DNA of 64,000 nt from Dipylidium caninum (lineage: Eukaryota; Platyhelminthes; Cestoda; Cyclophyllidea; Dipylidiidae): contig QEYB01001685.1 of NCBI GenBank assembly GCA_017562135.1, positions 868,001-932,000 on the forward strand. Reading direction: 5' to 3'. Of the stretch, positions 1-11,477 are shown in pieces (position 1 is the stretch's first letter; each line of letters starts with the position of its first letter). Below the pieces are notes generated by a model that saw only the letters and a program-made list of their open reading frames with translations, was not told the origin of the DNA and searched no databases. A program made the translations under genes and the position numbers.

Positions 1-85
1 GAAGAAATTCGACTTCTTCGACAGATGTCGAAACTTTTGATTGGAATGTTAAGACGATGGCTTTACTACGAGGTTGGTCAAGGAG

Positions 86-205
86 GAGATGGCAGAGGAG
101 GTACGCGACTTTGTCGAATATTATGTGAAATACGCAAAGACGCCAGTCTCCACTGATCAGCACCTCCATCGCTTCAACAGGCACACATCTCGCCCCTTCT
201 ACTAG
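86..205 (+). pseudogene. possible retroelement integrase-like relic
   Basis: A 39-codon open stretch ending in TAG reads like the zinc-binding segment of an LTR-retrotransposon integrase (pattern M..EVRDFV..., then AKTP). The two positions where cysteines would be expected are tyrosines, a single-base TGT-to-TAT change each. Frames upstream and downstream are broken by stops. It sits just outside the first large inverted repeat. The resemblance is short and was judged by eye; it could be coincidental. Confidence 0.25.
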
Positions 206-1168
206 GATAGTCACGTTGCCAGGACCACACGTCCAAATGTGTCGAATGAGGAGTGAGTCTCCTTTAGACCTCATTCAAACCTTTTTCCAGGGATCATAAT
301 GAGAGAGTCTCCAACCTCATAGTGGGGCACCACGCATTTGCAGAGGGAAAATTCTGTCCCATTGACAAACGGCAACCGTCAGCATCATCGACCCTGTTCT
401 TCGTCAGCCCAGAGGTAGAAGGAGGTGGAGAATGCACGACCAATCCTCCCTATGACGCCGTGATAAGCAGAATGCCTTGACCACCGACCAGAAGACGCGT
501 TCTCAACAGCCCTCGTGTTGCCAGGACAGTGAAACCAGTGGACTGAATGACAAACAACGATGACTACTTCATCTTCTACCTCTCGTCTCGTCCCACCCAC
601 CCACCGGGGGTTGATAAAGGAGGTCACAAGTGGGCTAGAAAGGTGAATGAGGTGGACAAGATTGAGGAAACGTAGAAGGAGTAGGTGGAGGAAGGAAGAA
701 GGGGAGGTAAGGGCATCAGATGAGATGAGATCACGCGTAAAGAAGGCTTTCCTTGAAGGAAGGTGCTGGTGGGTGGGAGCCAGAGCAGATCAACATCTCA
801 CGGCGATCTGAGGTGAACTTCAATTACTGACTAAATTACTAAGGAGAGACACACCAAGCCCCGATACTAACTTGGTCGCCCAACTACACAATACCCTTTC
901 ACGTTCCAATTCAAACGGTAAAACCGCCTCGGCCAACGCAAAATGAAGACCAGTCTTTCTGGTGCATTGCCGAACCTCGCACGAATCAAGTGTTGTTACC
1001 TCACAACGGGTCATGTCGATCCGTTGGTTCCCACTGAGGACGTGGCCAGAGGACATGGAGGAGAGGGTGTGTGTTGGAGGAAGCGGATGGAGGCTTGGTG
1101 TGTAGTCGTCAGGAGTTAGCGGTTTACGGTCCATACAGGATAAATGGGAGGTGAGAGACGAGGATGCT

Positions 1169-1206
1169 GGAGAGGAGAGGAGAGGAGAGGAGAGGAGAGG
1201 AGAGGA
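1169..1206 (+). repeat. (GGAGA)n microsatellite
   Basis: Tandem GAGGA units in the left arm of inverted repeat 1. The right arm has the complementary CCTCT run near 7606-7634. Confidence 0.9.
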
Positions 1207-1467
1207 CAAGAGGGAAAGGTAATGTGTGGCGGCTCCTTTAATGCCGACTCATTCGAGACTGATTTCTCGCTTCATGTGAGAGATAAAAGAGCTGCGCCCT
1301 CATGATTGCTCTACTCAACCACGCATTAACGTGTTCACGCCTGCCCATGGCTGCCCACTCCCAACAATTCCTCCCAACTCCTATTTATTCTTGATCACGT
1401 CGACTCCTCTTCTACACACAAGATGTCTGCTTCGCCGAGTAGTCATCTCCAACACCTCTTACTTACC

Positions 1468-1504
1468 CTCCCCTCGCCTCCCCTCGCCTCCCCTCGCCTC
1501 CCCA
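1468..1504 (+). repeat. tandem CCCCTCGCCT repeat
   Basis: Three and a half copies of a 10-bp unit. The counterpart in the right arm (near 7300-7345) is degenerate. Confidence 0.85.
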
Positions 1505-1598
1505 CCCAACCTCACTCCCCACCATCCATTCAGCCACCCACACCACTGCGAGGTCAGTGTGACAACCGTTGTGAGCATTTGAGGCCACACCGCCTTAC

Positions 1599-1664
1599 CC
1601 TCCGCCTCCGCCTCCGCCTCCGCCTCCGCCTCCGCCTTCACCTCCACCTCCACCTCCACCTCCT
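1599..1664 (+). repeat. (CCGCCT)n then (CCACCT)n tract
   Basis: Hexamer tandem run that switches from CCGCCT to CCACCT units. The inverted partner is at 7136-7212. It gives spurious Arg/Leu- and Glu/Val-repeat reading frames. Confidence 0.9.
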
Positions 1665-2018
1665 CTTCTTCACTGTCCCTCGTCCTCACGTGGATTGCTT
1701 GCGAGGAAGCCTGATGCGTTGATGAATGGGACGGTGGGTAGGTGTGTGGATGAATAAATGAAGGGATGAGTGGTTGAGTGAGTGAGGAGGCGAGGGAGTG
1801 AGGTAGTGGGCGGAGGAGTTTGTGTGTGCGTGTTTACCTTCATCTCGAAGGTTGAGTCTTCGTCTAGACTGACTCATGCCCTTCGTGGTAGTCTCTTTTG
1901 TTTCATTAGTGCCCAGTCACCCCTCGCCAGCCTCCGACCGCCTCCGCCCCTCCCCCCCTCCTCCTCACACTCCGTCTTACTCTGTCTTACCTGCCTCGCA
2001 ACAAGAGAAAAAGGCTTT

Positions 2019-2070
2019 ACACCCACACCCACACCCACACCCACACCACTACCACTACCACTACCACCAT
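2019..2070 (+). repeat. (CACACC)n and (CACTAC)n tract
   Basis: CACCCA-type units followed by CACTAC units. A shorter inverted counterpart lies near 6730-6770, so the two arms differ in copy number. Confidence 0.85.
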
Positions 2071-2251
2071 TGCCATCACACCACCACCTTGGGAAAGGCC
2101 AAGACTGAATAGGTCCAGATGATAGGAGACATGGCAGTCTCCTCCCACCTACATCTCCCACGAATACCTCACTGTCTGCTGTTCTCGTTGTCCACCCCTG
2201 CTCCACCAATTCCAGACTCCAATCATCAAATTTAAGCACACACACATACAA

Positions 2252-2285
2252 ACGTCTCGTCTCGTCTCGTCTCATCTGGTCTCGT
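2252..2285 (+). repeat. (CGTCT)n microsatellite
   Basis: Pentamer repeat near the inner end of the left arm, mirrored by GAGAC units at about 6510-6540. Confidence 0.85.
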
Positions 2286-2383
2286 CTAATTGTAGCCACT
2301 ACAGACACAATCACAATCACTTAGGCAGTCTGCTTCCATCCCTTCCCCACTTCGTAAGTCTATTTCACTATGAAACTCATTAA

Positions 2384-5300
2384 TTCGTCTGAAAACCCAC
2401 CAACTTCGGTCTCCGAAGGAAATGGACATTCTAATCTCTCCTTCCTTTTCTCTCCTCTTCGCCTGGCTTCCCCAAACGAGAATCACCGTGGTGTTACAAA
2501 ATAGCGAGGTTAAAATTGGGATTGGAAAGTTTGAGGAATTTGAGTACAAGTGTTTTGGCCACCACTTCCGCGACTCAGATAATCTCTCGAAGGAACACTT
2601 CACCGCGGCCGACATCACTCAGAAGAACGGAGGATTTATTTCATCGCATGTACTATTCTGAAGTTGGTCTAGAGCCTTGCAGCAATTTCATGGCCGCATT
2701 AATGAATAGAATCACCTAACCTGCCGTCCGACATCTCTGCCGTACACACGGATCCACTCAGCCTCTCCGTAATTCTGCTCTTTTTCGCCGTCATAACTCA
2801 TACTCCTCGTCTTTCCCTTTGGCATGAGAAAGCCTTTAAACAATCACAAATGTGGAGAAACAATGTTAGTCTGTCGGCTGCAACCACGTGCGGCGTCATC
2901 AGAGGGATTTTAGTTGTCCAAGACACCTTTCAAGCCTGCATGAAGGAGGTTAGATTCTCTCTGCTGTTCGCCTGTACCGCAGATCAAGGACTTCGACGAC
3001 AATCTGTAGCGTGTCTCAGCCCGCCTCTGGTAACCTTTTAGTCTGTCAAACGCATCTTGATTTCCCCGAATTGCCCCGTGTGTACTAACGTGAAAGAAGT
3101 CTTCTCCAAGTGAATGGTAAAATTTCATCTCCCATTGTCACTGTCAGAAGTACTCGAATAGGCAAACGAGGGGATGAGAGGAAGGAGGCAACACTCCGAC
3201 CTTTTTCCATTCCTTTCATGCTACTCGTAGGTAAAAAGGAAATGCCAAGTTGTGATTGAGAGCGTACCCGAGAAGACAAAAAATCTCGGAAAAAGGAGTA
3301 AACCTAATCGCAGTTTCAACCATGGAAAACGATGTAAAACGCGGGCGAATTGATGGACGGGATTAAATCCAACCTCAAAAAGGGAGCTTAGCCGCCTGCC
3401 TGTGAAAAGCAGAAGATCGCGTTCTGCGTGGTACCACATCCGCCGCTATACATACATTTCGGCAAGAATTCCAAAACCAGCACTTTCTCCATCGCTTTTA
3501 TTATCATCCCCAGGAGGATTTGTAACAAGTAGGACACTTGAGTGGGTAGAGCGTGGAGGCAAAGAGACACGCAAATTTCCCTTTAATTTTTATGAGGATA
3601 ACTCAAGGCAGCCATGAAATTACGCCACTACTCAAGGCCGTTTTATAAGGCTCACAGTTAAAAGCTCCCAAGCTGAAAGACTTGACGAGCAAGTGAGCGG
3701 TCAGCGAGAGTGGGGCTCAAGCTACTAAAAATCTAAGGGCAGACTTTAAGAGAATTCGGCTGTGTTTTGCGGACGATGAGGATCGGGAGGGGGGCCCAGC
3801 AGAGAGGAAAGACATTGGTTCCACATTGGGAAGTATATTTGGTGACTAAAAGAGAAGCCAACAAAACTTGTTCTGAAGTGCACTTCATTCCTCCTCCCCA
3901 TTCGTCACCAACAGGCATAGTCGAGGCCGTGGGCAATGCAAGAATGTCAGCCACTTCAGTTTTAACAGTTCTAAGACTCAACAACAAAGGGACTGTTATG
4001 CCAGAAAACCGTGGCACAACGGTGGCCGCAAGCGTACACTTCCTGGAGAGGACGGAGAAGGGCAGTTGGAATTCAATCCAACGCGCTGAAATGCGTAATC
4101 GATGTTTATTTGCTCGGAAAAAAGGGCTCATAGGTCGCGTTTTGGCCATGTTGACAAGTGACAACTCCGTTCGCGGACGAAGAAAGCCCCTCGCTACCCC
4201 ACGCCCCTTCTCTCCTTTCTGCTGTTACAGACCCGATGTAATGGGTACTTCAGGCAAAAAAGGCGAAAGTGGACAGTTTCCTGCTACCCACTAGCAGTCA
4301 CAAATTTAAGTCGTCACGTTAATGTCCACTGTTACTGCTGCGCTTTCTTTGAAAGGGGGTGGAAGTGCCACCTACTCCCCTCCCGTCACCCACAATTGCG
4401 AGTGGCATGTAATCGGATGAGCGACGGGTAAGGAAAACGACATTTTTGGCAAATCAAGGAGGAGATATGTGGCCGTGAGCTAGAAGAGGTAACAAAACTT
4501 ACTCCTCCGGTATGCCATTAATCTTTCATTAACTATGTCTCTTGCCTGGAAGTCGAGAGCGCCGTCACACCAGAGCGAGGTGAGATGTTATGGCTAATTT
4601 CCAGTCGACCGGCGTATAATGACTCGAGACGCAGTCTAGGGAACGGGAGTAGAATAGGCAACACTCACAAAGTGAAGAGCGTCTTCATAAACGAGTCCTT
4701 CCCCTAAATCGTTAAAGGTGTTAAATGCGTACATGCTAACTTACTAATGACAGAAGACGACAGGAGGCTGAAAACTATGAAACGGGGGCTGAACTCCCAT
4801 CGACGTTTATGACTACCTGCCAGCAATTGATCTAGTCTCATTTCGCCTTTTTGAAGTACGTCAAAATCTTGTAATATTACTACTATTTTCATATTTTATT
4901 TTTTTTTCAAAAATAATGCGCAATTACGAAGAAGGTAATAATCTGTCGGTAGGGAAAACGTTGAGGATGCTGTGGAATGTCCTATTGCAGAAAAGTTATT
5001 CAATTTTTCAGCAGTCAATGATGCTAAAATATTCGTAATGTTTTGTTATCATGCAGAAAGATTGTGTCGTGCTGCTCGATTCATATACACAAGTTTCCTC
5101 GCATGCACGACATCATTTTCAAGGTAAATAGGAGAACCGCCTCTGTTATGTTTTCGCCTGGTTATAGGAAGTAAATAAGAACAGTTGATCACTCCATGGG
5201 CATCCTATTATATGCAAAAAATATTATTTTTTGGTGAAAGTTCGGCTTACGGGTGTGATCAGGATCTGCATTCTCATCTACCAATTTTTTAGCCTTTTCT

Positions 5301-6406
5301 ATCATAATACGAAATCCACTTTACATCACAAGTGCTCAGATTTGGTTTAAAAACGACCAAAATCGTGTACGGCGAAGGATGTAACAAAGGCGCCCACTTG
5401 CTCTAGAAACGATCGCTCGACCATCTGCAGCCAGTTCGGTTCCCATGGCCCGTACATATGAGTTTAATTTTTTACTCATTATTTCCCGTCGCCGACTTTC
5501 AAACACAGCAGAATATGTGGCGAGTTCCTAGTTTAGACCCAAGTTCCCAAGTGGTTCCGTGGGTGGATCGGATTCCACAGTCATAGTGCTCAACTTTTAC
5601 TCGTTATCTCTAGTGGACCCATCTTCGAACGCTTCATCAGTGTTTCTCAAAGCTTGTTAAGCTGCACTATGATTCAGGTTGAACTCGTACAAGAAAAGTA
5701 GGCGTACATCACGTTTCGCTTCCATTCGGTTTCGGACAAAGATATTAAAAAACAGGGTAAAGCATGGGAAACATTTGTGAAATAAGTGAGAACATTTATA
5801 AGATCCATAAATGAAATATGGAGCTCATTTTACAATGTATCTTTCACAGTAGCAGCCGGATAAAGACTAAACACAAGCGCCTCTTTCATAGTTTCCAATC
5901 TAGTAATTCAGGGTGGTGAAATAATCAATTGACAAAAATGCAAAATTTTTGCCCCAAGAGTGGGAGAGAATCAAGTATTTCCGGTGAGAAAGAGAACTAA
6001 CGAAACTTCAAGAAAATAGTAAGGCATTTCCGTCAAGCCTTTCAAAAGTTAAACCAGTGGGTGTTACAGGAAGGCGGTGAGATAAAATTTAATTTCACAA
6101 TTTCAATAATTGCTTAACTTGGGTGTGAAAATGAAGTCAGGAAGTCAGAGGCCTAAAAACTCCCGGCAGGGTTGCATCATGCTCTGGCGGTGGTGAGTCG
6201 ACGCGGTAGACTGTGGGATGCATACATAGGAGAAGGAGAGGTGGAATAGAGGATAGAGGAGGATTACGCAAGTCAAGGGAGGTGAGTAGCGACGAGAGGG
6301 CACTGGATTTGTAAAGGTTGGCTGTGTGTTAGTTTGTGATTTCCCTTTGATATCCGAAGGGGTTATCGGAGAGGAGGCACACACGAAAGTTGGCTGATTT
6401 TGACAC
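2384..6406. other. spacer of inverted repeat 1, no recognised gene
   Basis: Four kilobases between the repeat arms. The longest open frame (3767-4294, plus, 175 codons) is shadowed by a 143-codon minus frame (3733-4164). Neither shows a motif, membrane segment or splice-compatible neighbour that I recognise. The section from about 4900 to 6100 is AT-rich with frequent stops. No transposase or RNA gene was seen. Confidence 0.6.
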
Positions 6407-6958
6407 AAATTAATAAGTTTCGTAGTGAAATAGACTTACGAAGTGGGGAAGGGATGGAAGCAGACTGCCTAAGTGATTGTGATTGTGTCTGTAGTGGCTA
6501 CAATTAGACGAGACCAGATGAGACGAGACGAGACGAGACGTTTGTATGTGTGTGTGTGCTTAAATTTGATGATTGGAGTCTGGAATTGGTGGAGCAGGGG
6601 TGGACAACGAGAACAGCAGACAGTGAGGTATTCGTGGGAGATGTAGGTGGGAGGAGACTGCCATGTCTCCTATCATCTGGACCTATTCAGTCTTGGCCTT
6701 TCCCAAGGTGGTGGTGTGATGGCAATGGTGGTATTGGTAGTGGTAGTGGGTGTGGTGTGGGTGTGGGTGTAGAGCCTTCCTCTCTTGTTACGAGGCAGAT
6801 AAGACAGAGTAAGACGGGGTGTGAGGAGGAGGGGGGCAGAGGGGGCGGAGGCGGTCGGAGGCTGGCGAGGGGTGACTGGGCACTAATGAAACAAAAGAGA
6901 CTACGACGAAGGACTTGAGTCAGTCTAGACGAAGACTCAACCTTCGTGATAAAGGTAA

Positions 6959-6988
6959 ATACACACACACACACACACACACACAAAT
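6959..6988 (+). repeat. (AC)n dinucleotide tract
   Basis: About 12 or more ACAC units. The left arm at the matching place (near 1820-1835) has only a few GTGT units, showing slippage since the arms separated. Confidence 0.9.
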
Positions 6989-7135
6989 ACACACACAAGC
7001 TCCTCCGCCCACTATCTCAATCCCTCGCTCCCTCACTCACCCCTTCATTTATTCATCCACACACCTACCCACCTACCCATTCATCAACCATCAACCCTCC
7101 TCGCAAGCAATCCACATGGGGACGAGGTAGAGTGA

Positions 7136-7212
7136 AGAAGAGGAGGTGGAGGTGGAGGTGGAGGTGAGGCGGAGGCGGAGGCGGAGGCGGAGGCGGAGGC
7201 GGAGGCGGAGGT
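7136..7212 (+). repeat. (GGAGGT)n / (GGAGGC)n tract
   Basis: Inverted counterpart of 1599-1664, with slightly different copy number. Confidence 0.9.
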
Positions 7213-7765
7213 AAGGCGGTGTGGCCTCAAATGCTCTCAAGGGTTGTCGCATTGGCCTCGAGTGGTGTGGTGGCTGAATGGACGGTAGGGAGTGAGGTTG
7301 GGGGGGAGAGGAGGGGAGGGGAGGCGAGGGGAGGGAGGGGAGGGTAAGTAAGAGGTGTTGAGAGATGACTACTCGCGAAAGCAGACATATTGTGCGTAGA
7401 AGAGGAGTCGACGTGATCAAGAATAAATAGGAGTTGGGAGGAATTGTTGGGAGTGGGCAGCCATGGGCAGGCGTGAACACGTTAATGCGTGGTTGAGTAG
7501 AGCAATCATGAGGGCGCAGCTCTTTTATCTCTCACATGAAGCGAGAAATCAGTCTCGAATGAGTCGGCATTAAAGGAGCCGCCACACATTACCTTTCCCT
7601 CCTCTCTCTCCTCCTCTCCTCTCCTCTCCTCTCCAGCATCCTCGTCTCTCACCTCCCATTTATCCTGTATGGACCGTAAACCGCTAACTCCTGACGACTA
7701 CACACCAAGCCTCCATCCGCTTCCTCCAAGGCACACCCCTCCCTCCATGTCCCCTAGCCACATGC

Positions 7766-8523
7766 ATCTGCTCTCCGGCCTCTTAATCTTTTGGCACAGT
7801 GCCGTCGAGACAACAGATCTCGAGCCCGAGACGGATCACCTTCCTGTGCCGCGCAGTACCCTGTCGTGAATTTCATCGACTGAGGCGTAAATCGCACCTC
7901 TTCGCGATTGCAGGGCAGCTCATCAGAGGCGACAGTCAATGGGGAAGGCTGGAGGCAGGAGGGCGATAGGGCAAGAGAGAAAGGGAGACAGAGAGAGAGA
8001 GAGACGTAATGAGGCAGGCAGGCAGGCGGGTGGGCGGGTGGATGGGTGGTCGAGCGGTTCGGAGCGGGCGGTGGTAGAAAAGTAGGGAGAGAGGGACGGA
8101 GAGGTGGAGAGTGGGTGGCGAGGGAAGGGGAGGGAAATGGAAGGGAATGGGAGAGGAATGAAGGGGGAGAAAGAGGGCAACGAGGAGGGAGTAGTCATGA
8201 GTGGGCGTGAGAGGTGTTGCGGAGATGGGTGAAGGAAGGCTTCAGTCTAAGCAGAATACAGGCGGCCGAATCGGCTGGGGCGGCTGAGGCAGTGGAAGCG
8301 ATGATGATGACGTTGGTGCGCAGTTCTTTGTGGGCGAAATGAATGGCGGCCGACAAGTGGGGAGAGAGGAGAGACGAGGCGGCAGTGATGTTTTCTCGCG
8401 AGAATACGACGCTCTTCATTCGCACTTGCATTCATTGCGCATTTTTCGTCTGGGAGCCGCCTAATTGTCAGTCGGTGCTGCTCGCATTTGGCGCTTTGGA
8501 CGTGGATGTGCCCCGTTTTGCTG
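7766..8523. other. unmatched insertion within the right repeat arm
   Basis: About 760 bp that the left arm lacks at its equivalent point (about 1040). It has a strong purine bias (GAGAGA, GGCGGG, GGGAGA runs around 7970-8190). It is either an insertion in this arm or a deletion from the other. I saw no clear target-site duplication or coding motif. Confidence 0.6.
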
Positions 8524-9205
8524 TGGTAACCGACGGATCGACATGACCCGTTGTGAGGTAACAACACTTGATTCGTGTGGGGTTCGGCAATGCACCAGAA
8601 AGACTGGTCTTTCGTTGTGCGTTTGAGGTGGATGTTTTGATAGAGGTGGAGTCGGAAATGGCAAGGGTGGTAACATAAGTGCCTCGAATACTCTTGTCGC
8701 TCTTTACTCTATTCCTTCCTAACTTAGTTACTAATTCTATCATCATGTATAATTTTAAAGTGTTTCCTATCTGCTTTCTCACCCCTTTTCACGGAAGGTC
8801 TTCTTTACGCGGCAGCACGTTTCCTCTCATTGCCACTACCTGATTCTTCTCTGTTTCCTCATTCTCCTCCACCTCCCCTTCCACATTTCAAACATCTCTA
8901 CCAGACTCGTACTCTTCATGAAAGCATGAGGGGGACCAGAAGAGTGATAGACGAGGAAGTACTCCTCGTTTCCTTGTTAACCTGGCCACTGGCTTCACTG
9001 CCTTGGTGACACCAGGGCTGTTGGGAAGGAGAAGAACAGTGTCGATGATGCTGCATGCTGACGGTTGCTGTTTGTCGGTGTGACAGATTTGTCCATTTGC
9101 GGATGTGGGCTGCCTCACCACGAGGTTGGAGATCCTCTCACTAGTGATCCCGGAACAAAGAATTGAATGAGGTATAGAGGAGACGCACTCCTCATTCAAC
9201 ACATT

Positions 9206-10796
9206 TTGACGTGTTTCGTTAGCCGGGAATATGCTGGCCGATGCTACCGCTTTCCACTAATCGGTGTCCAGTTGGGGTTGTTTGAAGCGATTTATGGGGC
9301 GTATCATTTATTTTGTGCATATCCATGGGATTCAACTCTCATGTGTCAATCCCCTCTTTTTCAATTAAATTTAGCATTCATTTGTTCACTCATGCTTCCT
9401 TAATTACTTAGGCCTTCATTGCATCCTCTCTCCCCACAAGCTAAACCATGCCTCTCCTTTAATTTTTCAACCCAACTTAGGCAACTTCAGATTGACATTT
9501 GAGGGGTTGGGCCAGATTTCTTGCCCTTGTTAAAGAGCTCATCTGTCAAATGCGCTGGCAGCAAATACCTCCTGTCAATCAAAATTTTTCCACCTTGAAC
9601 GTTTTTAACCTCAACTCCACTTCAGGCTGCAAATCACCATCTCTCAGCCTCGTAGTTTTCAGTAGTCGCAAGAGACGAAAGAATACAGTAAGGCCAAAGA
9701 GTCACCACCAACGCCGGGCAACAGCGTGAGGAAAGAGGACTGGCTCTGTCGAATGGCTTGGAGAGCACATAAAGCAATACAGTTGGGAACAACTAACCTA
9801 TCTGCGGCACAGAGAGCAGTAATTTGCTTCGCTTCCTCCAGAAAAGTCATACGGATGCATTAGTGGTCATCTCGTTGGAAAAATATGGTTAACAAAAAGT
9901 TCTTACATCTTCCTCATGCTATCCCACCATCACTACGAAAAATCTGTTATCACTCGCCGTAGATGTCACCGCGAACTGATGGGGTCACGAAGTGAAATGA
10001 CGTCGTATGGCACCAAACATGCCTTCTTTAAGTTCAATGTGGTTCCGATAAAGCGGGCCGAACTGTCCCAAATCCACCCGAATGTCCGCTCGACAGGCTA
10101 ATGTCGGCTACGCCTTCCATGGCGCTGAGATTAGGCAGAGAAAGCCATAAATCTTGGGAAGAAGTTTAGGAGCTTAGATTAATTTGACGAAAAGCCTCGT
10201 GGATTAGTGGGACCCTGAGTACTTTAGGTTAGGTCATGAGGCAGGGCCGAGATTTATGGCGAGAAACGGGGGGATTTTACGAGTTCCTGTGACAGTTAGT
10301 GGAATATTTGGCACACAGGTTGACTACGTCAGTTAAATTAGGGTTCACATGTCTTACCTGTCAGTGTAAAGTGACCCATGGGGAGGCAAAGATCCATATC
10401 CGCGGCGAGAACAAGTTCATTTTCTCACAAACTCCACAGTTTAATATTAATTACTGTGGCTAAGTTGACGGTTACTTCGCGTGTTCCATCCGGAATTGGA
10501 GCGGTCACGTCGCCTCTCGCATGATTTCGGAAGGCGACGACGATGATAATATGGCGGAGTAATGGGAGATAATGAATGACAAGTCAACTTTCACCACCCC
10601 AATTTGCTATGCTTTCATCGTCAGGGGAAGGAAGATAGTAATCTCTGACACTCAGGCCAGTCTTCAAGCCGTGGATAACGGTTGAGGGTCAAGAGGAACG
10701 TGCAGATAGGTTAGGGAAAAAAGAATCATCCCACGTTAATGTGGGCTAATAAAGAGCCACACTTGGGTCTTCCGTGCACCGAAAAGCGTGCAAACG
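9206..10796. other. intergenic, nothing recognised
   Basis: Only short open frames with no recognisable domain, and no tandem repeat of note. Confidence 0.6.
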
Positions 10797-11477
10797 TTAT
10801 CGAAGATGTCTACTTGGCTTCATAGGACGCCTCGATCACGCTTCAATCTGCCTCGTTCCACTCAACTAAACCCACGCTCCTCCACTCACTCTCAACCGAA
10901 GTCCTGAAAATCACTGCTTCCTGACTGCTTCCTAACTGGTTCCAAGCAAGAAATCAACTTTCTCAGTGAATACACGACCCTGCCACTCTGAATTTCCAAG
11001 GAGGGGGCAAAGGGCATCGAAGCATGCGAGATGACACACCTTGTGGACGAATGCGTCGATGTAAGACAACTCCGTGTGAAAGGCGTTGAGAGAGGGGTGA
11101 GACGACGAGCAAGCGGGCGTCTCAGAGGCACTCTTAGCTGCCACAATGACCACGCCACTGCCCTGCCTACCCAATTCCTCGGTGCGGTCGGTGTCGAAAT
11201 CGTGAGTCCCTGATTCCAACCCAAATGGCTCTGTGGAACCGCAAAGCGAAATTGTCTAGTTGACGAAGAACTCACCACTCGTGACTCACGGTCTCCCCAC
11301 ACATTTCTCTTCTCTCAACGTCTCCCAACCAGTCAACTCTGTACTGCACACAAAGAAATACCCCGTCCACCAGGTTAATCTGCCTAATCTCGTATGGAGG
11401 CATTACTGCTGGTTTGGTGAATGAGTGAGCTAGTGAGAAGTTCGTCTATTCATTCGTCCATCCAACTGCGCTCACAC
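10797..11477 (+). repeat. inverted repeat 2, left arm
   Basis: Nearly perfect reverse complement of 13784-14469. The outer end is TTATCGAAGATGTCTACTTG and the inner end is CCAACTGCGCTCACAC. A 136-codon minus frame (10892-11302) is open across most of the arm. The partner arm carries a small insertion that changes the frame near the codons for HTELSY, so coding is doubtful. No transposase or known domain was seen. Confidence 0.9.

Larger units (their letters stand above)
240..2383 (+). repeat. large inverted repeat 1, left arm
   Basis: The reverse complement recurs at 6407-9205. The inner 1.4 kb (about 941-2383) matches closely apart from microsatellite lengths. The outer part (about 240-420) matches 9000-9205 only at a diverged level. 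The inner end is at the TATTTCACTATGAAACTCAT segment near 2360-2383. The arm contains many CT-, CCT- and CA-rich tracts. No terminal motif, target-site duplication or transposase gene was recognised, so the class is unknown: fold-back element, two opposed copies of one element, or a palindromic duplication. Confidence 0.85.
6407..9205 (-). repeat. large inverted repeat 1, right arm
   Basis: Reverse-complement partner of 240-2383. Matching blocks are about 6407-7765 (inner, close), 8524-8630 (close) and 9000-9205 (outer, diverged). It is about 0.65 kb longer than the left arm because of an unmatched segment at about 7766-8523. Matching blocks include the anchor GACCGTAAACCGCTAACTCC near 7672 and its complement near 1115-1135. 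Confidence 0.85.

Noticed and set aside
1459..1722. Frames encoding Arg/Leu, His/Leu or Glu/Val repeats
   Set aside because: They follow directly from CCGCCT/CCACCT microsatellites, are open on both strands, and their inverted copies have different lengths.
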